Program-made: the position numbers and the translations under genes | The notes under the pieces: model-generated | Told to the model about the DNA's origin: nothing | Database searches by the model: none | What the model saw: only the letters and a program-made list of their open reading frames with translations | Part shown: positions 41,563 through 49,191 of the stretch, in pieces | How positions within the stretch are numbered: position 1 is the first letter of the stretch | Layout of the letters: the number at the start of each line of letters is the position of its first letter | Source of the DNA: Sphingomonas glacialis | Lineage (GTDB): Bacteria; Pseudomonadota; Alphaproteobacteria; Sphingomonadales; Sphingomonadaceae | Assembly (NCBI RefSeq): GCF_006439055.1 | Contig: NZ_RCZC01000002.1 | Span: 1,583,979 to 1,647,978, forward strand | DNA: 64,000 nucleotides | Reading direction: 5' to 3'

Positions 41563-43077
41563 CTAGCTTTCCTCGATGCGACGCTCGCCCTCGGGGAGCA
41601 GCGACAGCTCGCGCCAATCGACCTCTTCCTGCAGGCGGTAATAGCTGTCGTCGCCAAGCGCGTCGTCGGTGCGCAGCGCCTCGAGCCGTTTGCGTTCGGC
41701 GGCGATGCCCTTGAGGCCGATCTTGCGATAGCGTTTCTCGTCCGCGGTGCCGAGCATCGAATAGGCATAGCGGAACTGATCGGCCTCACGCCCCTCGACA
41801 TCGTCGAGCGCGGCAGCGCCCGCCTTCGCCAGATCGCGCCGCGCGTCGGCGAGCTCGGCGTCGGGATCATCGACCGAATCGAGCCCGAGCCAGCGGATCA
41901 ACGGCGCAAGTGTCATACCCTGGACGATCAGCGTGGCGAGCACGACCGCGAACGCGGTCAGCACGACGACGTCGCGCTGCGGGAAATCCGCGGGCAGCGC
42001 AAAGGCCGTTGCCAGCGTGATCAGTCCGCGCATCCCGCACCACGACACGAACACGCCTTGCGCCAGCGTCGGCGGCGAGAGATCCCCGCGCACGGCCGCG
42101 AAGCGCGCCGCGAGCAGGTTCCACGCCATCACTACGAAGATCCGCGCGCCGATCACAGCGAGGATCACGACGCCTGCAACCTCGAGCGAATCCCACAGAT
42201 GCACCGCGTTCATCCGCCCGACGATCAGCCGCGCCTGCATGCCCATCAGCAGGAAAGCGAGCACGTTGAACAGAAACACCACGGTCGCCCACACCGCGAA
42301 GCTGTGGACGCGCATCCGCGGCGATCCATCACCGCCAGCGCGTGCGATCGTCATCGCGCAGCCGACTACGGCGAGCACGGGCGAGAGTTCGAGATGCTCG
42401 GCGACAATCCACACCGCGAACGCGTTGATGAACTGCAGGATGTTGCCGCCGAGCGTCCCCGCGACGAATTTGCCGAGCCACTGGAAGGCGAACGCGCTGG
42501 CGATGCCGAGCACGATCCCGCCCGGCGCGGCAAAAGCGAGCCGCAGCGCGACACCGGTGCTGAACCCGCCATTCGCCTGCACCGCGAGCGCGGCGCCGAA
42601 CAGCAATAGCGCGGTCGCATCGTTGAACAGGCTTTCGCCCTTGAGCACCGCGATCGTCCGCTTGGGCAGCGAGACCGTGCCGAGCACCGCGGTCGCCGCC
42701 GCGGCATCGGGCGGCGCGACGATCGCGCCGAGCGCCACCGCCGCGGCGAGCGGCAGGCCGACGAACGCGACGCCGATCCACGCCACCGTCGCGGTGGTGA
42801 CGAGGATCGCCCCCACCGCGAGGATCGACAGCGGTCGCCACAGGCGCCGGGCGGCGTGGAGCGGAAAATCGAACGCCGCATCGAGCAGCACTGGCGCGAT
42901 GAACAGCGCGAGCACGGTGCTGGGATCGATCACGATCGTTGGCGCGCCGGGAATGAACGCCACGATCACCCCGCCCATCGCCAGCATCGCCGGATACGGC
43001 AAATTGAGGCGGCGCGACGCCTGGAGCGACACGATCGCCGCGAACAGGAGCGCCAACAGGCTTTCGAAAAAGGTCAT
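41563..43077 (-). CDS. Cation/proton antiporter (CPA1 family, Na+/H+)
   Basis: A 504-residue antiporter with about 12 hydrophobic segments, exchanging Na+ or K+ for protons. Characteristic parts are FIPGAPTIVIDPSTVLALFIAPVLLDAAFDF, GAIVAPPDAAAATAVL (the core DPP-like loop reads PPDA), LLFNDATAL-type KGESLFNDATALLLF with the ion-binding ND pair, and the WCGMRGLITLATAFALP block. The C-terminal 100 residues are hydrophilic and charged. It heads the operon continuing with DUF4126, the flavoprotein and the UBP finger, so the cluster may answer ionic or pH stress. Confidence 0.92.
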   Translation of the reverse strand: MTFFESLLALLFAAIVSLQASRRLNLPYPAMLAMGGVIVAFIPGAPTIVIDPSTVLALFIAPVLLDAAFDFPLHAARRLWRPLSILAVGAILVTTATVAWIGVAFVGLPLAAAVALGAIVAPPDAAAATAVLGTVSLPKRTIAVLKGESLFNDATALLLFGAALAVQANGGFSTGVALRLAFAAPGGIVLGIASAFAFQWLGKFVAGTLGGNILQFINAFAVWIVAEHLELSPVLAVVGCAMTIARAGGDGSPRMRVHSFAVWATVVFLFNVLAFLLMGMQARLIVGRMNAVHLWDSLEVAGVVILAVIGARIFVVMAWNLLAARFAAVRGDLSPPTLAQGVFVSWCGMRGLITLATAFALPADFPQRDVVVLTAFAVVLATLIVQGMTLAPLIRWLGLDSVDDPDAELADARRDLAKAGAAALDDVEGREADQFRYAYSMLGTADEKRYRKIGLKGIAAERKRLEALRTDDALGDDSYYRLQEEVDWRELSLLPEGERRIEES

Positions 43078-43152
43078 CGCGCGAGGCTATCAAGCGGCGA
43101 CGGCGGTGTCAGGCACAGCGCGGCCGCCAGCCGGCCGGGGTCGGCAGCCGGC

Positions 43153-44244
43153 TTAATGCAACAGCCCCGCGGCACGCAGCGCACGCGCGATGACCGCCTG
43201 TACGCCGTTCGCCGGATCTTCCGCGCGATCGCTGGCCGGGCGCGCGGTTGTGCGGTCCGGGCGAGGCTTGGGTTTCGCGCCGCTGCTCGCGCGGTGCAAT
43301 CCCCACGACTCGGCGATCGCGCGACTGCTCGAAAGCCCGACATCGAGCATATAGGGGCCGGCCTCGCCAAGTCCTTCGGGGCCGGCTGGATCGATCGGCA
43401 CGCCGTGGCCCATTCCCGCCACCGTCCATTGCTCGACCGCCGCGCGCCCGGTCGCGTCGCGCCACACGCGCTGCTCCCAGTTCGGGCCGCCCCGCGTCTC
43501 GCTCGGCGCGGCGGGCAGGCCATGCACGGCGCGCCACTGGCCGGCGAGCTGATCGGCGTTGAGCGGCACGACGGTCCGATCGGCATCGCCCTGCCAGATC
43601 GACACGGCAGGAAGCCGGCGCGGCACCTGCCCCGCGGCGTCGCGCACCGCGTCGGCCGCATCAGTCGCGCTCGCGGCGCCGTGCCCGCGCATCCGGTCGA
43701 GCGCCTGCAACATGCCGGTCGCGCCGCCATAAGGCAGCCCGCCGATGATAGCGCCTGCCGCAAACAGATCGGGATAGGTGGCGAGCATCACCGCCGCCAT
43801 CGCGCCGCCGGCCGAGAGACCGGTGACGAAGACGCGATTGCGGTCGAGCTGGTGCGTCGCGATCATCGTCTCGACCATCTGTGCGATCGACTGCGCCTCG
43901 CCCCCCGAGCGCGCGATGTCGCTCCGCTCAAACCAGTTGAAGCACAGGTTCATGTTGTTGGCGCGGCGCTGCTCCGGGTAGAGCAAGGCAAAGCCTTCGC
44001 GATCGGCGAGCGCCGACCAGCCGCTGCCCTGATCGTACCCCGCGGCCGTTTGCGTGCAGCCGTGCAGCACGACCACCAGGGGCGCGTGGGGCCGGAGATC
44101 GGGGGGAAGGTAGCAATAGGCACCGAGCGCGCCGGGATCGCTGCCGAAATCGGCGAGCGGTGTCAGCCGGCTCGGCATGTCGGGGGTGTTGGTCGGATAG
44201 GAATATGCCGCCATGCGGGCGAGCGTGTCTGAGATGCGCCGCAT
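43153..44244 (-). CDS. PHB-depolymerase-family esterase
   Basis: A 363-residue alpha/beta-hydrolase of the esterase/PHB depolymerase family. Its oxyanion-hole region is LVVVLHGCTQTAAGYDQGSGWSALAD, and the catalytic serine lies in RVFVTGLSAGGAMAA. The catalytic aspartate is in IWQGDADRTVV and the histidine in VAGMGHGVPID, all in the usual order. No signal peptide is evident, which favours an intracellular esterase. The C-terminal tail is basic and proline-rich. The ATG at 44244 is preferred to an upstream in-frame TTG. Substrate unknown. Confidence 0.88.
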   Translation of the reverse strand: MRRISDTLARMAAYSYPTNTPDMPSRLTPLADFGSDPGALGAYCYLPPDLRPHAPLVVVLHGCTQTAAGYDQGSGWSALADREGFALLYPEQRRANNMNLCFNWFERSDIARSGGEAQSIAQMVETMIATHQLDRNRVFVTGLSAGGAMAAVMLATYPDLFAAGAIIGGLPYGGATGMLQALDRMRGHGAASATDAADAVRDAAGQVPRRLPAVSIWQGDADRTVVPLNADQLAGQWRAVHGLPAAPSETRGGPNWEQRVWRDATGRAAVEQWTVAGMGHGVPIDPAGPEGLGEAGPYMLDVGLSSSRAIAESWGLHRASSGAKPKPRPDRTTARPASDRAEDPANGVQAVIARALRAAGLLH

Positions 44245-44364
44245 TCCGGGCCTCGTCGATAGTGCCCGCAAACTGCCGGCTGGTTTCTAGAGATAGGGAT
44301 TATGCTGCAGTGCACAATGAAAAAAGGGCATCGCCTGCTGCGATCACGTCGCGACGCGCCATCG

Positions 44365-44628
44365 CTAGCCGACCGGATCCGGAGTCCGGCGCAGATTGAT
44401 CGCATCATATTGCTCGAGCAAAAGCGCGACTTCGCGCACCGTCGTTTCGAGTTCGCGCCGATGGCGCTCGGTCGCGTCGGCGGTCGGGACGCCGTGACGA
44501 CCGTCATGAATCGAAAAGCCATTCTCGATCAACCAGAGCGCGTCGCTCGCGCGCGAGCGTTCGCGGCGCAAATGCATCGCCCATTGCTCGACCAGGCCGG
44601 AGGGAACGAGACGATCGATTTCACCCAT
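44365..44628 (-). CDS. Hypothetical protein of 87 residues
   Basis: A small soluble protein I do not recognise. It is helical in character (MGEIDRLVPSGLVEQWAMHLRRERSRASDALWLIENGF), followed by RHRRELETTVREVALLLEQYDAI, probably a helical hairpin. The start at 44628 is chosen because the longer frame would run into a strong hairpin at 44669-44695 that belongs to the CsbD gene end. No clear ribosome-binding site was found, so the exact start is uncertain. Confidence 0.45.
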   Translation of the reverse strand: MGEIDRLVPSGLVEQWAMHLRRERSRASDALWLIENGFSIHDGRHGVPTADATERHRRELETTVREVALLLEQYDAINLRRTPDPVG

Positions 44629-44668
44629 AGTCAGCCGTTCGATTGTCTTCGTCCCCCAACAGCGTTTC

Positions 44669-44695
44669 GCCACCGTGCCGTCGCGGCACGGTGGC
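44669..44695 (-). terminator. Hairpin after the CsbD gene
   Basis: A perfect 12-bp stem (GCCACCGTGCCG and its mirror) with a three-base loop lies 10 bases after the CsbD stop. It has no T-run after it, so it may end transcription poorly or protect the 3' end of the message. Confidence 0.6.
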
Positions 44696-44704
44696 GATCT
44701 GGCG

Positions 44705-44986
44705 TTACTTGCCGCGCAGCGTGTTCATCACGGCGAGGCCGAGCACGCCGACCAACGCTGCCGTAGCATAAGGCCGCTCGCGCGCGAAGGTACGGGCCTT
44801 GTCGAGCAGCGGACCGGGGTTCGAGACGGCATCGACCGCCGCGCCCGCGACCTGCTTGGCATTGCCGACAACCTGATCGGCGACGCCCGAACCCTGCAGC
44901 GACGTATCGCCCGTCAGCTTGCCCGCAGCTTCCTTGACGGTGCCACCGAGATCCTGAGCTTCACCCTTGAACGTCGTGCTGTTCAT
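44705..44986 (-). CDS. CsbD-family stress protein
   Basis: A 93-residue protein with a CsbD-like repeat: FKGEAQDLGGTVKEAAGKLTGDTSLQGSGVADQVVGNAKQVAGAAVDAV, then a C-terminal amphipathic helix and a hydrophobic end (PYATAALVGVLGLAVMNTL) that could associate with membrane. CsbD proteins are induced in general stress but lack a defined biochemical role. The ATG at 44986 follows AAAGG; an in-frame ATG at 45001 gives a few more residues. A near-consensus EcfG promoter lies 50-75 bases upstream. Confidence 0.9.
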   Translation of the reverse strand: MNSTTFKGEAQDLGGTVKEAAGKLTGDTSLQGSGVADQVVGNAKQVAGAAVDAVSNPGPLLDKARTFARERPYATAALVGVLGLAVMNTLRGK

Positions 44987-45034
44987 AATTGACCTTTCCA
45001 TGCGCTATGCCGGTCTTGGCGCGCGTGCGGCGAT

Positions 45035-45060
45035 AACGAGCATTTGCGGCAGAAGGTCCC
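45035..45060 (-). promoter_or_regulatory. Candidate EcfG-type stress promoter for the CsbD gene
   Basis: On the minus strand GGGAC is followed after 17 bases by CGTT. The general-stress sigma factor of alphaproteobacteria uses GGAAC-N16/17-CGTT, so only one base differs. The distance to the CsbD ATG (about 49 bases from CGTT) suits a leader of about 40 bases. Confidence 0.65.
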
Positions 45061-45133
45061 GACACAGAGCCGGACACCGGTGGAAAAGCGCCGAACCTTT
45101 CCTATTTCGTATCATTGAGAATGGGATACGGAC

Positions 45134-45397
45134 ATGGCGAACGGCTGGGCGCAGGACGGCGCGATACAGGATCAGATCGACGATACGGTGGCGGACGCGG
45201 TCTCCGCAGCCCGGGCTCAGTTGCTCGCGGGCGAGGCGGCGCACTCTTGCGCGCAGTGCGGCGAGGATATTCCTGAAGCGCGCCGTCAGGCGCTGCCCGG
45301 CGCACGCACGTGCATCGCCTGCCAGTCGAAGCGCGATGCCCAGATTCGCAGCGTCGGGATCAACCGGCGCGGCAGCAAGGATAGCCAGCTGCGCTAG
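45134..45397 (+). CDS. DksA/TraR-type C4 zinc-finger protein
   Basis: An 87-residue protein with a short helical region (DQIDDTVADAVSAARAQLL) and a C4 zinc finger: HSCAQCGEDIPEARRQALPGARTCIACQSK. This is the TraR/short-DksA arrangement; such proteins bind in the RNA polymerase secondary channel. The long coiled coil of full DksA is missing and the DxxDxA tip is replaced by DDTVADA-like residues, so regulation of polymerase is plausible but untested. It is divergent from the CsbD gene. Confidence 0.85.
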   Translation: MANGWAQDGAIQDQIDDTVADAVSAARAQLLAGEAAHSCAQCGEDIPEARRQALPGARTCIACQSKRDAQIRSVGINRRGSKDSQLR

Positions 45398-45523
45398 CCC
45401 CGCAGTCGGAACGGCCGCGCACCGGCGCGCCGTCGCCTGTCTGTCACTTTCCCGAACGATCCGTTGCAGTCGCGCGCGACATTGCCGATAGGGCCGCACC
45501 GGGATCGACGAGACAGGGGCAAG

Positions 45524-46408
45524 ATGACGATGAACGGCTTCAGGGCGCTTGCCATGGTGATGGCGCTGTGCGCGATCACCCCTGCCGCCGCGCAACCGCG
45601 CCAGCGTACGATCCTCTTCATCGGCAACAGCTTCACCCAAGGCGCGCATTCGCCGGTGCGCAACTGGCACGCCGGCAATGTCGTCGACCTCAACCGCGAC
45701 GGCTATGGCGGCGTGCCGGCGCTGTTCAAGGAATTCACCGAGGAGGCCGGGCTCAATTACGCCGTCAGCCTCGAGACGCAGGGCGGCAAGACGCTCGCCT
45801 TTCATTATGACGAGCGCCGCGCGCTGTTCGAACGCGCGTGGGACGTCGTCGTGCTCCAGGAATTCAGCACGCTCGACAGCGGACGCCCCGGCGACGCCAG
45901 CGGCTATCTGCGCAGCGTGCCACGCCTCGCCGGCTTGTTCCGAAGCTACAATCCTGCGGTGCAGATCGAACTGATGGCGACGTGGAGCCGCGCCGATGAG
46001 ACCTATCGGCCGGGCGGGCATTGGTATGGCCACCCGGTCACCGCGATGGCGCTCGATCTGCGCGGCGCCGCCAACCGCGCGCGCGTCGCGACGCGCGGGC
46101 TCGGCGTGCTACCCGTCGGCGAGGCGTGGAACCGCGCGATCCTGACCGGGGTCGCCGACGCCAATCCCTATGACGGTGTGACCTATGGCAAGCTCGATCT
46201 GTGGAGCTACGACCAATACCATGCGAGCGTGTACGGCTATTATCTCGAGGCACTGGTCGTGTTCGGCCGCATCACCGGGGTCGATCCGCTGACGCTCGGC
46301 AAGGGGGAAAGCGCCGCCGACGAGCTTGGCCTGTCGCCGGCGCAGGCCACCGCGCTGCAACGCGTCGCGCACGACCAGCTCGCCGCAGAGACGCGTCCGC
46401 GCCGCTAG
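45524..46408 (+). CDS. Exported SGNH/GDSL-like hydrolase
   Basis: A 294-residue protein with a signal peptide (MNGFRALAMVMALCAITPAAA). Block I of the SGNH fold is TILFIGNSFTQGAH with the catalytic serine; a later DQYHAS gives the aspartate-histidine pair of block V. The central region contains YAVSLETQGGKTLAFHYDERR and VLQEFSTLDSGRPGD, the Q-x-F-S/T pattern seen in related hydrolases. It probably removes acyl groups from an extracytoplasmic substrate. The ATG at 45524 is used; 45530 is possible. Confidence 0.85.
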   Translation: MTMNGFRALAMVMALCAITPAAAQPRQRTILFIGNSFTQGAHSPVRNWHAGNVVDLNRDGYGGVPALFKEFTEEAGLNYAVSLETQGGKTLAFHYDERRALFERAWDVVVLQEFSTLDSGRPGDASGYLRSVPRLAGLFRSYNPAVQIELMATWSRADETYRPGGHWYGHPVTAMALDLRGAANRARVATRGLGVLPVGEAWNRAILTGVADANPYDGVTYGKLDLWSYDQYHASVYGYYLEALVVFGRITGVDPLTLGKGESAADELGLSPAQATALQRVAHDQLAAETRPRR

Positions 46409-46417
46409 CGGACGCCG

Positions 46418-46843
46418 CTAGGGCCGGACCTCGCCCTGGTCCTCGCCGTTCCAGTAATGCAGCCGTTCGGCATGGACCTTGATCAGCACGAGCCCGGGCG
46501 TGTCGACGCCTTGCTCGAACCAGCGCTCGAGATCGGGATTCCAATGCTCGGCGAACATCGCCTTGTCGCGGATCAGCTCGGCCTCGCCCGCCGCCGCGAT
46601 GAACAAGGGCGGCTTGCCGAGCAGCCCCGAATTGCCGTGGAGCGTCAGCCCGACCTTGGGATTCGCCGCGATCTCGGCCACGGTCTGCGTATCGTCGAGC
46701 GCGAAGAAATAGCTGTCGCCATCATAGTCGACATCGGCGTTATTGCTCATCGGGCGCGCGGCGAGCCCGCCATCGGGTGCGACCGTCGTCAGCATCGTGA
46801 AGTCGATCTTGCGCATCGCCGCGGAAAGATCCTCGAGGGTCAT
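46418..46843 (-). CDS. Pyridoxamine-phosphate-oxidase-like FMN split-barrel protein
   Basis: A 141-residue split-barrel protein of the general stress protein 26 group. It starts MTLEDLSAAMRKIDFTMLTTVAPDGGLAARPMSNN and continues with DSYFFALDDTQTVAEIAANPKVGLTL, then LFIAAAGEAELIRDKAMFAEHWNPDLERWFEQGVDTPGLVLIKVHAERLHYWNG. It probably binds FMN or F420-type flavin; the activity is not known. A GTG at 46849 is an alternative start. It follows the PRC-barrel membrane protein gene by 17 bases on the same strand. Confidence 0.9.
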   Translation of the reverse strand: MTLEDLSAAMRKIDFTMLTTVAPDGGLAARPMSNNADVDYDGDSYFFALDDTQTVAEIAANPKVGLTLHGNSGLLGKPPLFIAAAGEAELIRDKAMFAEHWNPDLERWFEQGVDTPGLVLIKVHAERLHYWNGEDQGEVRP

Positions 46844-46860
46844 CGGCACCGGCTGCTCTC

Positions 46861-47490
46861 CTATTGTGTGAGGGCGACAACCGGCGGTCGCGACGAGGGT
46901 TCCGCCAGAGCCTCGAGCGAAACCGGCCAGGCGCCGGGTTCAAGCAATGGTCGCCGCGAGAGCGCCGCGGCGTCGAGATCGCAGATCGGACCCTGGGCAG
47001 AGAAACGCACCTCGCCCGGATCCAACGCGCGCAGCCGTTCGCCGACGCCGCCGACCCCGCCTTCGCTGATCACGACATACGCCAGCGCCGAGTCACTGCA
47101 CCGCATCATGCCATCGACCACGGTGCCGATCACCGCGCCGTCGCGCCCGGTGAGCCGTGCCCCGGTGATGGCACCGATCGAGAACAGGCTGGGCACGCGC
47201 GCGGCCTGACTGCGCGACGCGGCCGTGCGGCTGCCATCCTCGTAGCGCGCCTGGCGCCCGAGCCAGCGCCAGATACCGACGAGATTGACCAGGGTGAGGA
47301 AGCCGTTGGTCCACAGCAGATTCTGCTGCCCCGTGCCGATCGCAACGCTCGACCAGGCGACCGAACCGATCGTGAATACGATGAACCCCCAGCCCGTCAC
47401 GCGCGTGCCGAGGTTGGCGGCGGTCATCACAGCCGCGATCATCGTCGCCGCCGGTGCCACCCAGCCAGCCATGTCGCCGAGCGTCGCCAT
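46861..47490 (-). CDS. Membrane protein with PRC-barrel domain
   Basis: A 209-residue protein. The first about 80 residues contain three hydrophobic segments (WVAPAATMIAAVMTA, WGFIVFTIGSVAWSSVAIG, FLTLVNLVGIWRWLG). The rest holds a PRC-barrel-like domain beginning FSIGAITGARLTGRDGAVIGTVVDGMM and ending with LDPGEVRFSAQG. PRC-barrel proteins act in RNA processing or as membrane-surface scaffolds; the role here is open. It is followed closely by the split-barrel protein, so the two are likely co-transcribed. Confidence 0.75.
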   Translation of the reverse strand: MATLGDMAGWVAPAATMIAAVMTAANLGTRVTGWGFIVFTIGSVAWSSVAIGTGQQNLLWTNGFLTLVNLVGIWRWLGRQARYEDGSRTAASRSQAARVPSLFSIGAITGARLTGRDGAVIGTVVDGMMRCSDSALAYVVISEGGVGGVGERLRALDPGEVRFSAQGPICDLDAAALSRRPLLEPGAWPVSLEALAEPSSRPPVVALTQ

Positions 47491-47631
47491 TTCGAAGAGA
47501 CCTTCTGTCAGAGGTGCTGCGCACCCGTAACGGGCGGGATCAGCAATGTGTCCGGCTGCGACGCTAGAATATCCGGTGACTTGAGCGAGGTTAATTCTCT
47601 TTTTCTTTCGGTATGTTGGCGCAATTTTCCC

Positions 47632-47657
47632 GGAACGGGCCGGCGCGCTGGCGGGTT
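47632..47657 (+). promoter_or_regulatory. Candidate EcfG-type stress promoter for the hemerythrin gene
   Basis: GGAAC, a perfect -35-type element, is followed after 17 bases by GGTT, one change from CGTT. It lies about 27 bases before the hemerythrin ATG. Together with the CsbD promoter it suggests that this neighbourhood is under general-stress control. Confidence 0.55.
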
Positions 47658-47684
47658 GAAGGTGGAGAACCCGCCAATCGGAGA

Positions 47685-48233
47685 ATGCCCGTGTCTATTC
47701 TGGACAAAGCCATCGCCGCAATCACGCCGCCGGAAAGCGATGCAGCCCGCGCGGAAGCGCGCGCCAAGGCCGAAGCCGCGGCAACACCCGGCAGTTGGCT
47801 CGCGCAGATCCTCGATCACCATCGCCAGATCGAGAGCGCGTTCGCCGCGGTGAAGGCGGCCAGCACTGCCGAGGCGCGCCGCGCCGCGCAAAAGGCGCTC
47901 GCGTTGATCCTCACCGGGCACGCAATCGCCGAGGAAGCCGCGATCTACCCGGCGCTCGCCGCCGACAAGCAGGTCGGCCATGCCGAGCTCGCCTATCAGG
48001 AGCAGGCCGCCGCCAAGATGGAGATGGGGCTGCTCGAACGGCTCGACCCGATGAGCCAGGATTATCTCGACAAGCTCGAGCATATCCGCGGCGCGGTCGC
48101 GCATCACGTCTATTCGGAGGAAGGCACTTGGTTCCTCGAACTGGCCGATGATGTGGACGCGACCGAACAGGCGCTGATCACGCAGCGCTATTCGGAAGAA
48201 TTCGCGCGCTATACCGGGAAGGTCGCGGCATGA
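47685..48233 (+). CDS. Hemerythrin-domain protein
   Basis: A 182-residue protein with a hemerythrin-like four-helix domain from about residue 35. Metal ligands are visible: H in ILDHHRQIESAF, H and E in LILTGHAIAEEAAIYPAL, Y/E in AELAYQEQAAAKME, and H in HIRGAVAHHVYSEEGTWF. It probably senses or stores oxygen, nitric oxide or iron. The ATG at 47685 sits almost on its GGAG site; a GTG at 47691 has better spacing. It overlaps the next small gene by four bases (ATGA). Confidence 0.88.
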   Translation: MPVSILDKAIAAITPPESDAARAEARAKAEAAATPGSWLAQILDHHRQIESAFAAVKAASTAEARRAAQKALALILTGHAIAEEAAIYPALAADKQVGHAELAYQEQAAAKMEMGLLERLDPMSQDYLDKLEHIRGAVAHHVYSEEGTWFLELADDVDATEQALITQRYSEEFARYTGKVAA

Positions 48234-48376
48234 CCGACCCGCGCGCATCAGAGGATCAGGCGGACGATGCCGTGACCGACGGCGGCCTCCCGCAGGAGGA
48301 CGTCGCCGATCGCCCGAACATCGCCCCGGTGAGACCCGAAGACTATCCCGAGGCGGATCGCGCCAAGGGCGGCTAA
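48230..48376 (+). CDS. 48-residue acidic protein coupled to hemerythrin gene
   Basis: A short frame starting with an ATG inside the hemerythrin stop (ATGA) and ending at TAA 48376. It is acidic and proline-rich, with DQADDAVTDGGLPQEDVADRPN followed by IAPVRPEDYPEADRAKGG, and is likely disordered. The overlap and the absence of other good frames suggest a real gene translated with the hemerythrin. No family recognised; such small tails are often missed in annotation. Confidence 0.55.
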   Translation: MTDPRASEDQADDAVTDGGLPQEDVADRPNIAPVRPEDYPEADRAKGG

Positions 48377-48380
48377 TCGC

Positions 48381-48728
48381 TCACTCGGCGGTCAGCCGCA
48401 GGATTCGGGGGCGTTTCTGGCGCTCGCGAAGCGCATCCTGCGCCATCCAGAACAAGGCGATCGCGCCGATCCGCAGGAGGTCGGGCGTGCCCGAGCGTGG
48501 CGCTCGAGGGCTTGGTACGGCGCGCTCTGCTGCGGTGCGCCGCACCCGCATGCCCGCTGGCACGCGCCGCCACCCTCGCACCGGGTCAGCCGATGCCCCG
48601 CCGCCGTCCGATCGGATCATGTCGTGGCGACAGCGGAGGCAGTGGCTGAACACAAAGCGCTGGTTGCGTTGCAGCGTGAGGGCTGGCGCATGACCGAGCA
48701 GGAGACACAATACCGTCATTAGCGACAT
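48381..48728 (-). CDS. CxxC small protein with hydrophobic C-terminal segment
   Basis: A 115-residue protein. Its N-terminal part CLLLGHAPALTLQRNQRFVFSHCLRCRHDMIRSD contains a CxxC that could bind zinc, followed by GWRRVPAGMRVRR, a pattern I associate with small sphingomonad proteins of unknown role. The C-terminal LLRIGAIALFWMAQDALRERQ could be a membrane-associated helix. The start overlaps the end of the MraZ-like frame by 143 bases in another frame. No function can be proposed. Confidence 0.6.
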   Translation of the reverse strand: MSLMTVLCLLLGHAPALTLQRNQRFVFSHCLRCRHDMIRSDGGGASADPVRGWRRVPAGMRVRRTAAERAVPSPRAPRSGTPDLLRIGAIALFWMAQDALRERQKRPRILRLTAE

Positions 48729-49191
48729 CCTTGGTAACCGGGTTGGATTGCAACAGCGTCGCGAGCGTGACCAAGTCCGACGGCCCGTGCGCGAGCACCT
48801 GCGCCAGATCCCAAATCTCGAACCGCGGACCGCTCGCGACCAGCAGCGCCGCGCTGCCGATACCGCCGCGTACGCGCATCATCGCGGGGAGCTGGAGCAT
48901 CCCATCGGGGGCGAGCGGCGCCTCGTCGACGAAGCCGTAGAGCCGCCGCAGCCGATGATGATCCTGGTATCCGCCCGGCGATTTGGCAAACCGCTCGGCG
49001 ACGTCGAATTGGCGTTGCAATACATAGACCCGGTCGAACGCGACGAGGCAGGGCGATTCCTCGTGCAGGCCGATCAACAGGAAGTCATCGATGCAGCGCG
49101 CTCGCGCGGTGTCGAAAAATCGGCGCGGCAGCATCAGCTCGCCGCCCGACGTCACTTCGCACAGCGCACTGCCAATATACATTTCGTCCAT
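48586..49191 (-). CDS. MraZ-like SpoVT/AbrB-fold protein with overlapping tail
   Basis: A 201-residue frame whose first about 150 residues resemble MraZ: two SpoVT/AbrB-like halves, GGELMLPRRFFDTAR...FLLIGLHEESPCLVAFDRVYVLQ and DEAPLAPDGMLQLPAMMRVRGG...RFEIWDLAQVL. MraZ itself regulates the division and cell-wall cluster; this copy is outside such a cluster. The final 48 residues run without a stop through the start of the next gene, have no family likeness and may be spurious read-through. A lost stop codon or a frameshift is likely. Confidence 0.65.
   Translation of the reverse strand: MDEMYIGSALCEVTSGGELMLPRRFFDTARARCIDDFLLIGLHEESPCLVAFDRVYVLQRQFDVAERFAKSPGGYQDHHRLRRLYGFVDEAPLAPDGMLQLPAMMRVRGGIGSAALLVASGPRFEIWDLAQVLAHGPSDLVTLATLLQSNPVTKDVANDGIVSPARSCASPHAATQPALCVQPLPPLSPRHDPIGRRRGIG

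Noticed and set aside
39654..41870. A minus-strand frame of about 738 codons extending the flavoprotein upstream
   Set aside because: The N-terminal extension has no family likeness and covers the DUF4126 and antiporter genes in another frame. The flavoprotein begins with its FAD loop right after the GTG at 41048.
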